The notes under the pieces were generated by a model. That model was not told where the DNA came from and did no database searches. It worked only from the letters and a program-made list of their open reading frames with translations. 64,000 nucleotides of DNA from Niabella beijingensis (GTDB lineage: Bacteria; Bacteroidota; Bacteroidia; Chitinophagales; Chitinophagaceae), in the NCBI RefSeq assembly GCF_020034665.1, contig NZ_JAIQDI010000002.1, positions 1,674,001-1,738,000 of the forward strand, given 5' to 3'. Every line of letters starts with the position of its first letter. Within the stretch, counting starts at the first letter, position 1. Of the stretch, positions 17,880-25,866 are shown piece by piece. Both the position numbers and the translations under genes were made by a program.

Positions 17880-18125
17880 TCAGGGTTTTAATTCTTCGCA
17901 TTTGGTAATGACAAGCCGGCCGGGCCGGCAATCAATTTCGACCACATCGCGATCCCTGAAGCCGAAATCTGTAAGCGTATCGCCCGCCAGCCAAATGATG
18001 GGTGCTTCGGTAGTGCCGCCGCCCCAGCATTGAAACGTTTCGCTGCATACCATCATCCGCTTTATAATGCGGATGCATGGTGGCAATTGTTTTGGTGTTT
18101 TCATATAGCCTGATTTTTCATACAA
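17880..18125 (-). CDS. SymE-like (AbrB-fold) toxin family protein
   Basis: 81 residues. The C-terminal half, PIIWLAGDTLTDFGFRDRDVVEIDCRPGRLVIT, follows the SymE pattern (I-x-L-x-G-x-x-L-x-x-x-G-F-x-x-G/D-x-x-V-x-V-x-x-x-x-G-x-L-V-I-T). SymE of E. coli is an SOS-linked toxin of a type I toxin-antitoxin pair with an AbrB-like fold. No antisense RNA could be recognised here. A second start, Met8 at 18104, is possible. It is divergent from the XRE regulator gene, about 135 bases apart, at the front of the reverse transcriptase module. Confidence 0.6.
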   Translation of the reverse strand: MYEKSGYMKTPKQLPPCIRIIKRMMVCSETFQCWGGGTTEAPIIWLAGDTLTDFGFRDRDVVEIDCRPGRLVITKCEELKP

Positions 18126-18231
18126 AGCAAGGTTGCCCGTTGGCCGTTTCCTACAACAGCACAGATGTATTTCACAAGAATTGATGTGTTTTTTACCTAA
18201 CTTTAGGCCGCTGTTTATGATACGAATAAAG

Positions 18232-18239
18232 TAAATTTG
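18232..18239 (+). promoter_or_regulatory. Bacteroidota -7 promoter element (TAAATTTG)
   Basis: A perfect TAnnTTTG box before the XRE regulator. Transcription would begin near 18245, making the ATG at 18244 unlikely as start and favouring 18262. The -33 region is weak. Confidence 0.55.
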
Positions 18240-18261
18240 CCCTATGACAACTTATAAAACT

Positions 18262-18672
18262 ATGCCAAACAATAAAATACATGAAGGCCGCAATGTGAAA
18301 CGTTTCCGCGAAATGCTGGGTATAAAACAGGATGCTCTTGCCGCCGACCTGGGCGATGACTGGAACCAGCAACGCGTATCCCTGCTGGAGCAGAAGGAAA
18401 CCATTGACACTTCCCTGCTGCAACAAATTTCTGCCATACTGAAAGTGCCTGTAGAGGCTATCCAGAATTTTGATGAAGAGCAGGCGGTGAATGTGATTGC
18501 GAATACAATTAATAATAATGACAATAGTTCGTTCTTTAATCAAGGCACGATAAATATTAATCCTATAGAGGAAATTAAGAAACTACACGAAGAGAAGATG
18601 GCGCTTTATGAACGAATGCTGAAGGAGAAGGATGAAATGATGGCGAGGTTGGAGAAGTTGATCAATAAATAG
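18262..18672 (+). CDS. XRE-family helix-turn-helix regulator
   Basis: 136 residues. The N-terminal XRE HTH reads GRNVKRFREMLGIKQDALAADLGDDWNQQRVSLLEQKETID, ending with IPVEAIQNFDE-like helix V (KVPVEAIQNF). The tail has an N-rich linker and a charged coiled coil (EEIKKLHEEKMALYERMLKEKDEMMARLEKLINK) that likely gives dimerisation. This architecture is frequent in Bacteroidota accessory regions. It lies directly before the reverse transcriptase gene (175 bases apart) and may regulate it, but its GC content is nearer the chromosome average. An ATG at 18244 is an alternative start. Confidence 0.8.
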   Translation: MPNNKIHEGRNVKRFREMLGIKQDALAADLGDDWNQQRVSLLEQKETIDTSLLQQISAILKVPVEAIQNFDEEQAVNVIANTINNNDNSSFFNQGTININPIEEIKKLHEEKMALYERMLKEKDEMMARLEKLINK

Positions 18673-18719
18673 TTTTAGGGCGTGCCCCCTGCCCTACCAG
18701 CGCACAACATCAGTACACG

Positions 18720-18757
18720 GCCGGGGTCGGGCTATCCGCTATATCTTTTGCTCTGCT
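18720..18757 (+). repeat. Dispersed repeat block A (inverted relative to 24472-24509)
   Basis: These 38 bases match the reverse complement of 24472-24509 with three mismatches; the core GGGCTATCCGCTATATCTTT is identical. The two copies face each other around the 5.7-kb region holding the RT, nuclease, GNAT, AraC, DUF6273 and SDR genes. Confidence 0.8.
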
Positions 18758-18847
18758 ACGCTTATGACTTCTCAATTAGTAATTCACTTCTGCAAATACC
18801 AAAACGTATCATTGTTTCAAATACTAGGAGCGTTAAAATTTATATGA

Positions 18848-20443
18848 ATGAGAGAAAATTTTAGAAAAGCCCTTCTTAATATTATAAAACATGGAGACAC
18901 AGATATCTTTCCATTCCCCTTTGAAAGGTATTTGTTTAGCGATAAACTTAACGAGATCTTAGATTTATTAGAAGTCTATCATGCGAATTTGGAGCAAACA
19001 CTTAGTCAATCTCCCCCACTTACTCTGGTTAAATTAAGCCAAGTAGGTTACTATGGTTTTAGGCAAGCAACCATGATAGAACCTTTTTGGAATGCTTATT
19101 TCCTTGGCTTGGTTATTTCGCTGGCCAATAGCATTGAACAGACAAGAATTAATGAGTCTGAAAACAGAATTTTTTCTTATCGTTTTGGATGGGATGAGGA
19201 CAATGGCACCCTTTTTAAGGATACCACCTGGAATGATTATAAGATGCAGTGTATAGAAAATTCAAAGTCTTATAATTTTGTTCTTCAAACGGATATTTCA
19301 AATTTTTATCCAAGGATAAATCATCATAAATTAGAAAATGAGTTAAAGCGGGTAGACACAACAACAGATATTCCTAAAAGAATAATTAAGTTGTTAAGCG
19401 TTTTTTCAGGCACTATTTCCTACGGTCTTCCAGTTGGTGGGCCTGCATCGAGAATACTGGCCGAATTGGCACTAAATCATACAGACTTTCACTTGCGATC
19501 TAGAGGAATAACTTTTTGTAGATATGCTGATGATTATACTATTTTTTGCGACGATGAATCGGAAGCTTACAAAATTCTCATTCTTCTCTCGGAAAAACTT
19601 TCTAATGATCAATTGGGACTACAAAAAGATAAGACCAAGATTATGTCGTCAGAAGAATTTAGAGAAATCAACAGGTTTCTTGATCCAAAACCGACTAATG
19701 ACACTAGTGCCGAAGAAGAACAGAAATTATTGAATATATCTATAAGGTTTGATCCATATTCTGCTACGGCAGTTGAAGATTATGATGCATTGAAAGAAGC
19801 GGTTAAAGAAATTGATATAGTAGGCATTTTGTCAAGAGAGGTTAATAAAACTCGTATTGATCAAACTGTTACAAAGCAGGCAATCAATGCGACTAAAGTG
19901 CTTTCTAAAGCAAATCAGGTACAAGCAGTAAGCATTCTCCTCGATCATAACAATCTTGTAACGCTTTCTCCTGTATTTACTTCAATTATGCGAGCAGTAA
20001 GAAGCATATATGAAGACCTTAACGACGATGGGAAAGAACTTGTGGATAAATCTTTATTAGAACTTTTCGGTAGTCAAAGCTATCTGACTAAAATCGAAAT
20101 GAATTTAAATTACATCGTTCAAATACTTTCATTAAGATATTCGTCTGAGAAAGAGGCATTGTTTATCAAGCTTTTTGAAACTCAGACCAACCACTTACTA
20201 AAGAGGCAAATTATTATTGCAATGGCCAATTGGACTTGCCATTATTGGTTAGTGGATATAAAAAATCAATTTACAACTTTAACTACTTGGGAAAGACGCG
20301 CTGTTATTTACGCCTCATATTTCTTGGGTGATGAGGGCAAGCATTGGAGGACACATAATAAGAGCTTGTTTAGTAGAGAAGAGCACATTATTAGAGATTG
20401 GAGCGAATGGAGAAAGCAACAGAATTCCCTTATACTTGTATGA
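18848..20443 (+). CDS. UG/Abi-type reverse transcriptase (candidate anti-phage RT)
   Basis: 531 residues. RT motifs: LQTDISNFYPRINHHKL with Asp149 (motif A), GLPVGGPASRILAELALN (motif B, 193-210) and CRYADDYTIF with catalytic Tyr-Ala-Asp228-Asp229 (motif C), then LGLQKDKTKI. It lacks group II intron maturase domains, the retron VTG motif and DGR features; motif B and length fit the unknown-group/Abi RTs. Residues about 300-531 are helical and repeat-like, as in the AbiA/AbiK-type RTs with helical-repeat C termini, known for phage defence. The gene is AT-rich relative to its neighbours. Its stop overlaps the start of the nuclease-like gene (ATGA). Confidence 0.9.
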   Translation: MRENFRKALLNIIKHGDTDIFPFPFERYLFSDKLNEILDLLEVYHANLEQTLSQSPPLTLVKLSQVGYYGFRQATMIEPFWNAYFLGLVISLANSIEQTRINESENRIFSYRFGWDEDNGTLFKDTTWNDYKMQCIENSKSYNFVLQTDISNFYPRINHHKLENELKRVDTTTDIPKRIIKLLSVFSGTISYGLPVGGPASRILAELALNHTDFHLRSRGITFCRYADDYTIFCDDESEAYKILILLSEKLSNDQLGLQKDKTKIMSSEEFREINRFLDPKPTNDTSAEEEQKLLNISIRFDPYSATAVEDYDALKEAVKEIDIVGILSREVNKTRIDQTVTKQAINATKVLSKANQVQAVSILLDHNNLVTLSPVFTSIMRAVRSIYEDLNDDGKELVDKSLLELFGSQSYLTKIEMNLNYIVQILSLRYSSEKEALFIKLFETQTNHLLKRQIIIAMANWTCHYWLVDIKNQFTTLTTWERRAVIYASYFLGDEGKHWRTHNKSLFSREEHIIRDWSEWRKQQNSLILV

Positions 20444-21174
20444 TAAGCGAAAGAGACATAGCAGAAAAATTTACGACAATTTGGAAACGAAGCTTTCCAA
20501 TACTTACACCCAATTTTATGCGGGTTTTTAACGAGGCGCAAATAGAAGCAATTAATTCAAACCCAGCAGTAACTATTGACGATGATATAAGATACGACCT
20601 GGTCTCAGAGGTATCGTTTAATCTTTCTCAAATAGTAATTGAAAGAAGTGTAGAAGCTGTTGACTATTTATCTGACGATAATAACGTAATGGAGTTGCTA
20701 AGAAAAACAGCTAAATTTATTTGGAAATCTAAAAATTATTCCGATGATAATTTAGTTCTGACAAATGCAGAAACTAAGGATATTGTAAATATTACAAATA
20801 ATACCGTCGAGTTTATTACTAAAACAAAAAGAGAATCTCTACAATTTAAGCCAACCCTCAAAGGGTATAATTTCATATCAGATTTAGAGGCAGATTTGCT
20901 CATTGACGATACTCTATATGAAGTAAAGACAGTTAACAGGAATTTTAAATCGACTGACCTAAAACAGCTTTTTATTTATTTAGCTCTCAGGCAAGTAAGT
21001 GAACATGGAGCATGGAAGTGGGCTGGTCTATATAACCCAAGGAAGGGGACCTATTGTAAGTTTAATGTAAATAGTTTGATATATAATCTATCAGGTGGAA
21101 ATACGCCTAATGAGGCATTTGAAAGTTTATTGGAAGGATTAGTTAGAGATATGGAACTGGATAGTACATTCTAG
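20440..21174 (+). CDS. PD-(D/E)XK nuclease-like partner of the reverse transcriptase
   Basis: 244 residues. The C-terminal half contains EADLLIDDTLYEVKTVNR: Asp152 followed by Glu161-x-Lys163, the PD-(D/E)XK signature, and then a helix with Gln176 (STDLKQLFIYLALR), as in RecB-like nucleases where a Q-containing helix follows. The N-terminal 140 residues are helical and unrecognised. The start codon overlaps the RT stop as ATGA, so translation is coupled; the longer frame from 20398 would use a non-ATG codon inside the RT gene. It is as AT-rich as the RT. It probably cuts or processes nucleic acid made or sensed by the RT (inference). Confidence 0.75.
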   Translation: MISERDIAEKFTTIWKRSFPILTPNFMRVFNEAQIEAINSNPAVTIDDDIRYDLVSEVSFNLSQIVIERSVEAVDYLSDDNNVMELLRKTAKFIWKSKNYSDDNLVLTNAETKDIVNITNNTVEFITKTKRESLQFKPTLKGYNFISDLEADLLIDDTLYEVKTVNRNFKSTDLKQLFIYLALRQVSEHGAWKWAGLYNPRKGTYCKFNVNSLIYNLSGGNTPNEAFESLLEGLVRDMELDSTF

Positions 21175-21191
21175 TTTCGCCGTTGTTGGTG

Positions 21192-21264
21192 CCGCCCCTT
21201 ACCGGGGACACGCCCAAACCCTGAAAAATACCATCGGCAAGCGCTAAGCCCCTACCCTTGCGGG
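21192..21264 (+). repeat. Dispersed repeat block B, copy 1
   Basis: 73 bases aligned without gaps to 24552-24624 (about 61 identical), including an uninterrupted ACCGGGGACACGCCCAAACC core continuing into CTGAAAA. It begins 18 bases after the nuclease gene stop. The rest of the 260-base gap to the GNAT gene shows no gene. Confidence 0.85.
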
Positions 21265-21434
21265 TTTTAAAGGGTTGGCTATTGTAGCACAACGCAAAAT
21301 TATAATGCAGAACGGGCTTTACTTCACAGGCTGCATTGCCCGGTTGCCGGCTGCAATGCGGCGAATTGCGTATATTTATGTTTGGTGGCCGGGGCTGTAA
21401 TGGCCTTAAATTTTAATAAGCCACATACGAAAGC

Positions 21435-21980
21435 ATGGTAAACAGAACTTTTACACCTTTTCCAATTTTAAGAACGGAAAGGCTTAGCCTCCGGCAACTG
21501 GTAATTAATGACGAGCAGGAAATTTTTGCTTTGCGTTCTGATAGTGAAATAAATAAATACCTGGACAGGCAGGCAAGCCATACTGTTGATGATGCAAGGA
21601 ATTTCATCAATAAGGTTAATGAGCATATTAATAATAATGAGGCTTTATACTGGGCAATAACTTTGCGTGATACAAACATATTGGTTGGGACAATTTGTCT
21701 TTTTGGCTTTTCAGATGAACATGACAGCTGTGAGATCGGCTATGAACTCCAGACAAACTTTCAGGGGCAGGGAATAATGAGGGAGGCTGCAGCAAAGGTT
21801 ATCGGCTATGCATTCCATACACTTAAGGTTCAAAAAATTGAAGCATTCTTGCATAAGGATAATCTGCGCTCTGTAAGACTGCTGGATAAATTTTTGTTTC
21901 AGCGATCAAACAAGCCTGATGAGGCAACACCTGAATTAATAGGTTACGAGCTGACCAATTCAATTGACAAGCCGAAATAA
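21435..21980 (+). CDS. GNAT family N-acetyltransferase (RimJ/RimL-like)
   Basis: 181 residues. It starts FPILRTERLSLRQL, the typical RimJ/RimL-type opening, followed by WAITLRDTNILVGTICL, the acetyl-CoA binding segment YELQTNFQGQGIMREAA (Q-G-x-G-x-x) and the C-terminal KVQKIEAFLHKDNLRSVRLLDKFLF. Members acetylate protein N termini, amino groups of small molecules or antibiotics; the target cannot be told here. It lies between repeat blocks in the accessory region, as if cargo. Confidence 0.9.
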   Translation: MVNRTFTPFPILRTERLSLRQLVINDEQEIFALRSDSEINKYLDRQASHTVDDARNFINKVNEHINNNEALYWAITLRDTNILVGTICLFGFSDEHDSCEIGYELQTNFQGQGIMREAAAKVIGYAFHTLKVQKIEAFLHKDNLRSVRLLDKFLFQRSNKPDEATPELIGYELTNSIDKPK

Positions 21981-22058
21981 AAAAATCGCCGGGCAAAAAA
22001 ACCTGGCCGTTAGCGGTCATGGTAAAGCGATGCACCATTAACCCTGAACAGACAAATT

Positions 22059-22913
22059 ATGCAAGATAGAAACGAAAAACCCGGTACTGTAAAGGAAGAC
22101 AAGCTGAAGATAAAAATTGTCTCCGACAGTAATCCTTATCTTCCTGCTGATATCCGGCAAAAGCTGCTACAGCCCCGCAGGCTGACTTCTTATTTTTTAA
22201 TGCTGGTTGACAGCGGCGCTGTTACCTATAATGTAGATCTGCAGGACATGACGCTTACGGACGGACAATTGCTTTTTGCAATGCCTAACCAGGTATTTGT
22301 ACCCCCGGCTAAAACCGCCGACCTTAAATATTTCAAAGTACTGTTTGATGAGAGCACATTAGCCTTGCTGCCGCAGCAATTTCCTTTTCTGGTGAATCCT
22401 TTAAACACACAAACGATCATTTTTGACAATGCGGCAAGAGAACGGGTGAGCAAAGTTTTTGAAATTTTACACCAGCTGCTTCATGCAGGCGAACAGCCGG
22501 CCGATACAGAAATAGTATTGGCTTACCTGAACGCCCTGTTAACAGAACTGAACAGCGCTTATTTCCAGAATACGGAACCGGCAAATATGCTGAACACCAA
22601 CCTGTCAAAATTTATTGCGTTCAAATTAATGGTGGAAACCCATCTTACCGAGCAGCCTTCTGTAAATGCCATAGCAGAAAAGCTGGCTTTAACCACCAAC
22701 AGCTTATACCGCATCGTAAAGGAATATTCGGGCGTTTCGCCAAAAGATTTTTTCACCAACCGGTTAATGATTGAAGCGCGGCGGAAATTACAGTATGCCC
22801 CCCTTTCTGTAAAAGAGCTGGCGTACGAGCTGGGCTTTAACGACCCTGATTACTTTTCAAGATTCTTCAAAAAATGTACAGGACAAAGCATCAGCGAGTT
22901 TATTAAAAAGTAA
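22059..22913 (+). CDS. AraC family transcriptional regulator
   Basis: 284 residues. The C-terminal AraC/XylS domain is complete: SVNAIAEKLALTTNSLYRIVKEYSGVSPKDFFTNRLMIEARRKL then SVKELAYELGFNDPDYFSRFFKKCTGQSISEF. The N-terminal half is a cupin-like sensor (GQLLFAMPNQVFVPPAKTADLKYFKVLFD). It is transcribed toward a DUF6273 gene and an SDR gene; an AraC regulator next to an SDR oxidoreductase is a frequent Bacteroidota pairing, so the SDR is the probable target. It starts about 80 bases after the GNAT gene. Confidence 0.9.
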   Translation: MQDRNEKPGTVKEDKLKIKIVSDSNPYLPADIRQKLLQPRRLTSYFLMLVDSGAVTYNVDLQDMTLTDGQLLFAMPNQVFVPPAKTADLKYFKVLFDESTLALLPQQFPFLVNPLNTQTIIFDNAARERVSKVFEILHQLLHAGEQPADTEIVLAYLNALLTELNSAYFQNTEPANMLNTNLSKFIAFKLMVETHLTEQPSVNAIAEKLALTTNSLYRIVKEYSGVSPKDFFTNRLMIEARRKLQYAPLSVKELAYELGFNDPDYFSRFFKKCTGQSISEFIKK

Positions 22914-22962
22914 TCCGCTTAGCAGCAAAAATCAAAATGTAGTTTATAAGTACAGGAACAAA

Positions 22963-23538
22963 ATGATGAAAAACGACCTGATCACTTTTGGGACATACAG
23001 CTGGCTGGTGCTTGACATCAAGAAGGACAGGATATTGATTATTACCGAAGACATTATAGCATTGCGTTGGTATCATAGTGATTTTACGGATACGACCTGG
23101 GCCGATTGTGCGTTAAGAAAATATCTTAATACAGAATTTTACAACACATTCAGCCAAGATGAAAAAGCAAGGATCATTGCCGTAGAAAATCATAATCCGG
23201 ACAATGCCTGGTTTAAGACAAAAGGAGGCAAAAATACTACCGACAATATATTTTTACTTAGCCTGGAAGAAGCCTGCGAATACTTTGGCGACAGTAAAGA
23301 AAACCTGAATATTAAAAGTAAACAGAAATGGTTAATAGCTGACGAAAATGACCAGAATAGACGGGCGAAATACGAAAATGAATTCCATTGGTGGCGGCTT
23401 CGCTCACCAGGTTACTATGGAAAAACATCGGCAAGCATTAATGCAAAAGGGAACGTGTACGTTCGTGGTAATGGTGTATACGGACGGCCAAAAGACGGCG
23501 GCGGGCTTCGCCCGGCATTATGGTTAAAATTATCATGA
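22963..23538 (+). CDS. DUF6273 domain protein
   Basis: 191 residues. The pattern TFGTYSWLVLDIKKDRILIITEDIIALRWYHS, WADCALRKYLNTEFYNTF, FLLSLEEACEYF and the ending WWRLRSPGYYG...GGLRPALWLKLS is that of DUF6273, a domain related to formylglycine-generating/C-type lectin-like folds found in Gram-positive and Bacteroidota proteins. Here it stands alone without signal peptide. Function unknown. It is followed by a terminator, so it ends the AraC-side transcription unit. ATG at 22966 is an equally good start. Confidence 0.8.
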   Translation: MMKNDLITFGTYSWLVLDIKKDRILIITEDIIALRWYHSDFTDTTWADCALRKYLNTEFYNTFSQDEKARIIAVENHNPDNAWFKTKGGKNTTDNIFLLSLEEACEYFGDSKENLNIKSKQKWLIADENDQNRRAKYENEFHWWRLRSPGYYGKTSASINAKGNVYVRGNGVYGRPKDGGGLRPALWLKLS

Positions 23539-23556
23539 GGGAATAAAGAGATCACT

Positions 23557-23580
23557 GCCCCCGAAAACCGGGGCTTTTTT
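23557..23580 (+). terminator. Rho-independent terminator after the DUF6273 gene
   Basis: Stem GCCCC/GGGGC with an 8-base loop followed by six T, 19 bases after the stop codon. Confidence 0.8.
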
Positions 23581-23655
23581 ATACAACTATTTAGCTTTAC
23601 AGGATTCGTCAGGATAATAAATTGATTTGTCCATCTCCCCTGCCTTTCAGCCGGC

Positions 23656-23663
23656 TACTTTTG
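23656..23663 (+). promoter_or_regulatory. Bacteroidota -7 promoter element (TACTTTTG)
   Basis: A perfect TAnnTTTG box 20 bases before the SDR start codon. A TTTG lies at 23626-23629, but the 26-base spacing is too long for a standard promoter, so activation by the AraC protein is conceivable. Confidence 0.55.
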
Positions 23664-23683
23664 CTTCATTAATTTAACAGATA

Positions 23684-24421
23684 ATGAAATCAGCATTAGT
23701 AACAGGCTCTAACAAAAGCATCGGCTTTGAAGTTGCACGGCAGCTTGCGCAACAAGGAATTTATGTTTACCTCGGCAGTCGCAGTCTGGAAAACGGCAGA
23801 GCAGCGGTGAATAAATTGAAAGCAGAGGGATTAAGCAATGTAGCGGCTATCCGGCTCGACATTACGGATGATGCATCTGTAAAAAATGCCCGTGCAGCAA
23901 TAGGCAGGCAAACAAGAACACTGGACATACTGATCAATAACGCCGGCATTTTTGGCGGCTATCCACAAGCGGCGCTTGATGCCACCATAGACCAGTTCAA
24001 AGCTGCATACGATGCAAATGTTTACGGGGTTGTAAGGGTGACACAGGCATTTATTGATTTATTGAAAAATGCTGCTGAGCCCCGTATTGTCAATGTTAGC
24101 TCAAGCCAGGGCTCTATTACTTTGCACAGCGACCCTTCCTATAAGTATTACGACTACAAAGGAGCGGTTTATCTTTCTTCCAAATCGGCCATGAATATGT
24201 ACACCGTTGTACTGGCATACGAGCTGAGGGATAGTAATTTCAAAGTAAATGCCGTTTGCCCGGGATTTACAAAAACGGATTTCAACGGGCACAGGGGCAC
24301 TGGAACTTTAGAAGACGCCGGAAAGCGCATTGTAAAATATGCTTTGATTGACAAAGACGGACCAACCGGAAAATTCTTCAGTGAAGAAAATAATCCGGTA
24401 ACAGGAGCAATACCGTGGTAA
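23684..24421 (+). CDS. Short-chain dehydrogenase/reductase
   Basis: 245 residues, classical SDR. The NAD(P) site is TGSNKSIGFEVA, the NNAG motif is present (ILINNAG), a Ser-containing IVNVSSSQG precedes the active site YLSSK (Tyr-x-x-x-Lys), and the C-terminal CPGFTKTDF fits. The TGSNKSIG start and the Tyr-containing insertion resemble carbonyl reductase-like SDRs that reduce ketones or quinones with NADPH. The AraC gene two genes upstream is the likely regulator. Repeat blocks lie just after the stop codon. Confidence 0.9.
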   Translation: MKSALVTGSNKSIGFEVARQLAQQGIYVYLGSRSLENGRAAVNKLKAEGLSNVAAIRLDITDDASVKNARAAIGRQTRTLDILINNAGIFGGYPQAALDATIDQFKAAYDANVYGVVRVTQAFIDLLKNAAEPRIVNVSSSQGSITLHSDPSYKYYDYKGAVYLSSKSAMNMYTVVLAYELRDSNFKVNAVCPGFTKTDFNGHRGTGTLEDAGKRIVKYALIDKDGPTGKFFSEENNPVTGAIPW

Positions 24422-24471
24422 TTAAACAACGAACCGTCTGGCACCGATTGAAAACCCAAACGGTGGAGCGC

Positions 24472-24509
24472 AGCGGAGCAAAAGATATAGCGGATAGCCC
24501 GGCCCCGGT
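24472..24509 (-). repeat. Dispersed repeat block A, copy 2 (inverted)
   Basis: Reverse complement of 18720-18757 with three mismatches. It lies 50 bases after the SDR gene, beside block B copy 2. The remaining intergenic sequence to 24713 has no gene. Confidence 0.8.
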
Positions 24510-24551
24510 ATGGGGCGTTTGTTGGTTATCCTTTTTATTTTGCACAGTCTA

Positions 24552-24624
24552 CCGCCCATTACCGGGGACACGCCCAAACCCTGAAAACTGCAATCGGTAA
24601 ACGATAAGCTGCCATCCTTGCGGG
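24552..24624 (+). repeat. Dispersed repeat block B, copy 2
   Basis: Gap-free direct copy of 21192-21264 at an offset of exactly 3360 bases. Together the two copies bracket the GNAT-AraC-DUF6273-SDR set. Confidence 0.85.
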
Positions 24625-24713
24625 AGGTAAAGGCATCAGGAAGAGTGTTTTGCTTCAATGGATTTTGGACAACCCCTGCCCTTCGGGTAAATAATCAATC
24701 ACGGTTGCGCCTC

Positions 24714-25430
24714 TTATTGATTCGCTATTTTATTATACGCGTTCAGGCACTCACCAAGCGGTTTTCCCTGGTTATAAATACAATCGCAAAATGCTTCGCA
24801 GGCCTTTGGGTTTCTATTGCCGGGACATCCGTTGGTGCATTCCTCCGGGGAATTTCCCGGCCGGATATCATATATATACAGGTTTGTGATGATTACCGCT
24901 GCTATCATGCCGACAACAGATCCGAAAAACAGGAAGGGAAATTTATTGCTCAGCGGTTTTTTCCTTGCAGGACGATCATTCTCTTTACCTTGTTTGAATT
25001 GTAACAGGTATTTTAACCGGTCATAGTCCCACCATAACAAATAAATATTGCCAAGCAGGAATATGGTCGTTATGCGGGTACCCTCGAACCGGACGGCATA
25101 AGTAAGGATACAAATGTTCAGGATAATGGGAAAATACGACAATGCCCCCAGGAATGCTGTTCTTGGAATGAGCAATAAAACGCCGATTACTAACTGCGAT
25201 ATCCCGATAAATGTATAGTAGTATTCGGTGTGGTACAAGGCTTCCAGATAATGCCCCATTGGGTTGTTAACGGATAAGCCGGCGGCAAACCGTTCTCCCC
25301 TGATTTTTACAATGCCTGATATAAAGAATGCCAGCGCCAGTACGATGCGGCAGAAAACAGCAAAGTAATAAAACCATTTGTTCCCTTTTGCTTCATCATA
25401 CAGATGGGTAAGCCTGCCTGCTTTGCTCAT
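24714..25430 (-). CDS. DoxX/MauE-like membrane protein with a Cys-rich tail
   Basis: 238 residues. Four to five hydrophobic helices (YYFAVFCRIVLALAFFISGIVKI, YTFIGISQLVIGVLLLIP, LGALSYFPIILNICILTYAV, TTIFLLGNIYLLWWDY) form a DoxX-like module; a further helix (FLFFGSVVGMIAAVIITNLYIY) leads to an exported-looking tail with six Cys (EECTNGCPG, ACEAFCDCIYNQ, GECLNAY). DoxX-type proteins are linked to redox and quinone chemistry; the Cys tail could form disulfides or bind metal outside the membrane (inference). A palindromic site lies about 95 bases upstream of the start. Confidence 0.75.
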   Translation of the reverse strand: MSKAGRLTHLYDEAKGNKWFYYFAVFCRIVLALAFFISGIVKIRGERFAAGLSVNNPMGHYLEALYHTEYYYTFIGISQLVIGVLLLIPRTAFLGALSYFPIILNICILTYAVRFEGTRITTIFLLGNIYLLWWDYDRLKYLLQFKQGKENDRPARKKPLSNKFPFLFFGSVVGMIAAVIITNLYIYDIRPGNSPEECTNGCPGNRNPKACEAFCDCIYNQGKPLGECLNAYNKIANQ

Positions 25431-25523
25431 ATAATAAAAGTTGCGTTGCCGGTTACGAATAATTTTGTGCTTTACTTTGCCTGTTGCGTTTCCCTATGTA
25501 CTCTGCTATTCTAATCTAAAAGC

Positions 25524-25544
25524 ACTTTGAACTACAAAGTTCAA
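25524..25544. promoter_or_regulatory. Operator-like palindrome ACTTTG-N5-CAAAGT
   Basis: ACTTTG-AACTA-CAAAGT (25524-25540), overlapping TTGAACT-ACAA-AGTTCAA (25527-25544), two nested inverted repeats. It lies about 95 bases upstream of the DoxX-like gene on the minus strand. The whole 25431-25866 gap otherwise holds no gene. Confidence 0.5.
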
Positions 25545-25866
25545 GAAAATAACTTATCCTCCAAAAATTATTTTTAAGGCGTTCGTTTTCCTGCCGCGCC
25601 CCGGTACTATCCGATTTATGAAGAAAAACGGTCGCCACCACCCTATTTCAATATGCCGGTGACCGATAAAGAGAATGGCCTGGCTTTAACCGGCAGGACC
25701 CTGCCCGGTCCATCGTGAAGCATTTTTAAGAAAACTAAAAAATGTTACGTGCTCCGCCTCTATCGGGTTGACTGCCTTTTTATGTTAGCCGGTTTTATGT
25801 TTGCTGGAAATAACTAGCTCCGGAAGTGTTGAAATATCTTATGCAGGATTTCATTCCGGAGAATGA

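Noticed and set aside
18844-18864. ATG at 18844 as start of the reverse transcriptase
   Set aside because: It is out of frame and ends at a TAG after seven codons; the RT frame starts at the overlapping ATG at 18848.
18848-20443. The reverse transcriptase as a retron or group II intron
   Set aside because: No msr/msd-like inverted repeats were seen upstream, no VTG motif, no maturase or endonuclease domain and no intron-like RNA domain V hairpin.
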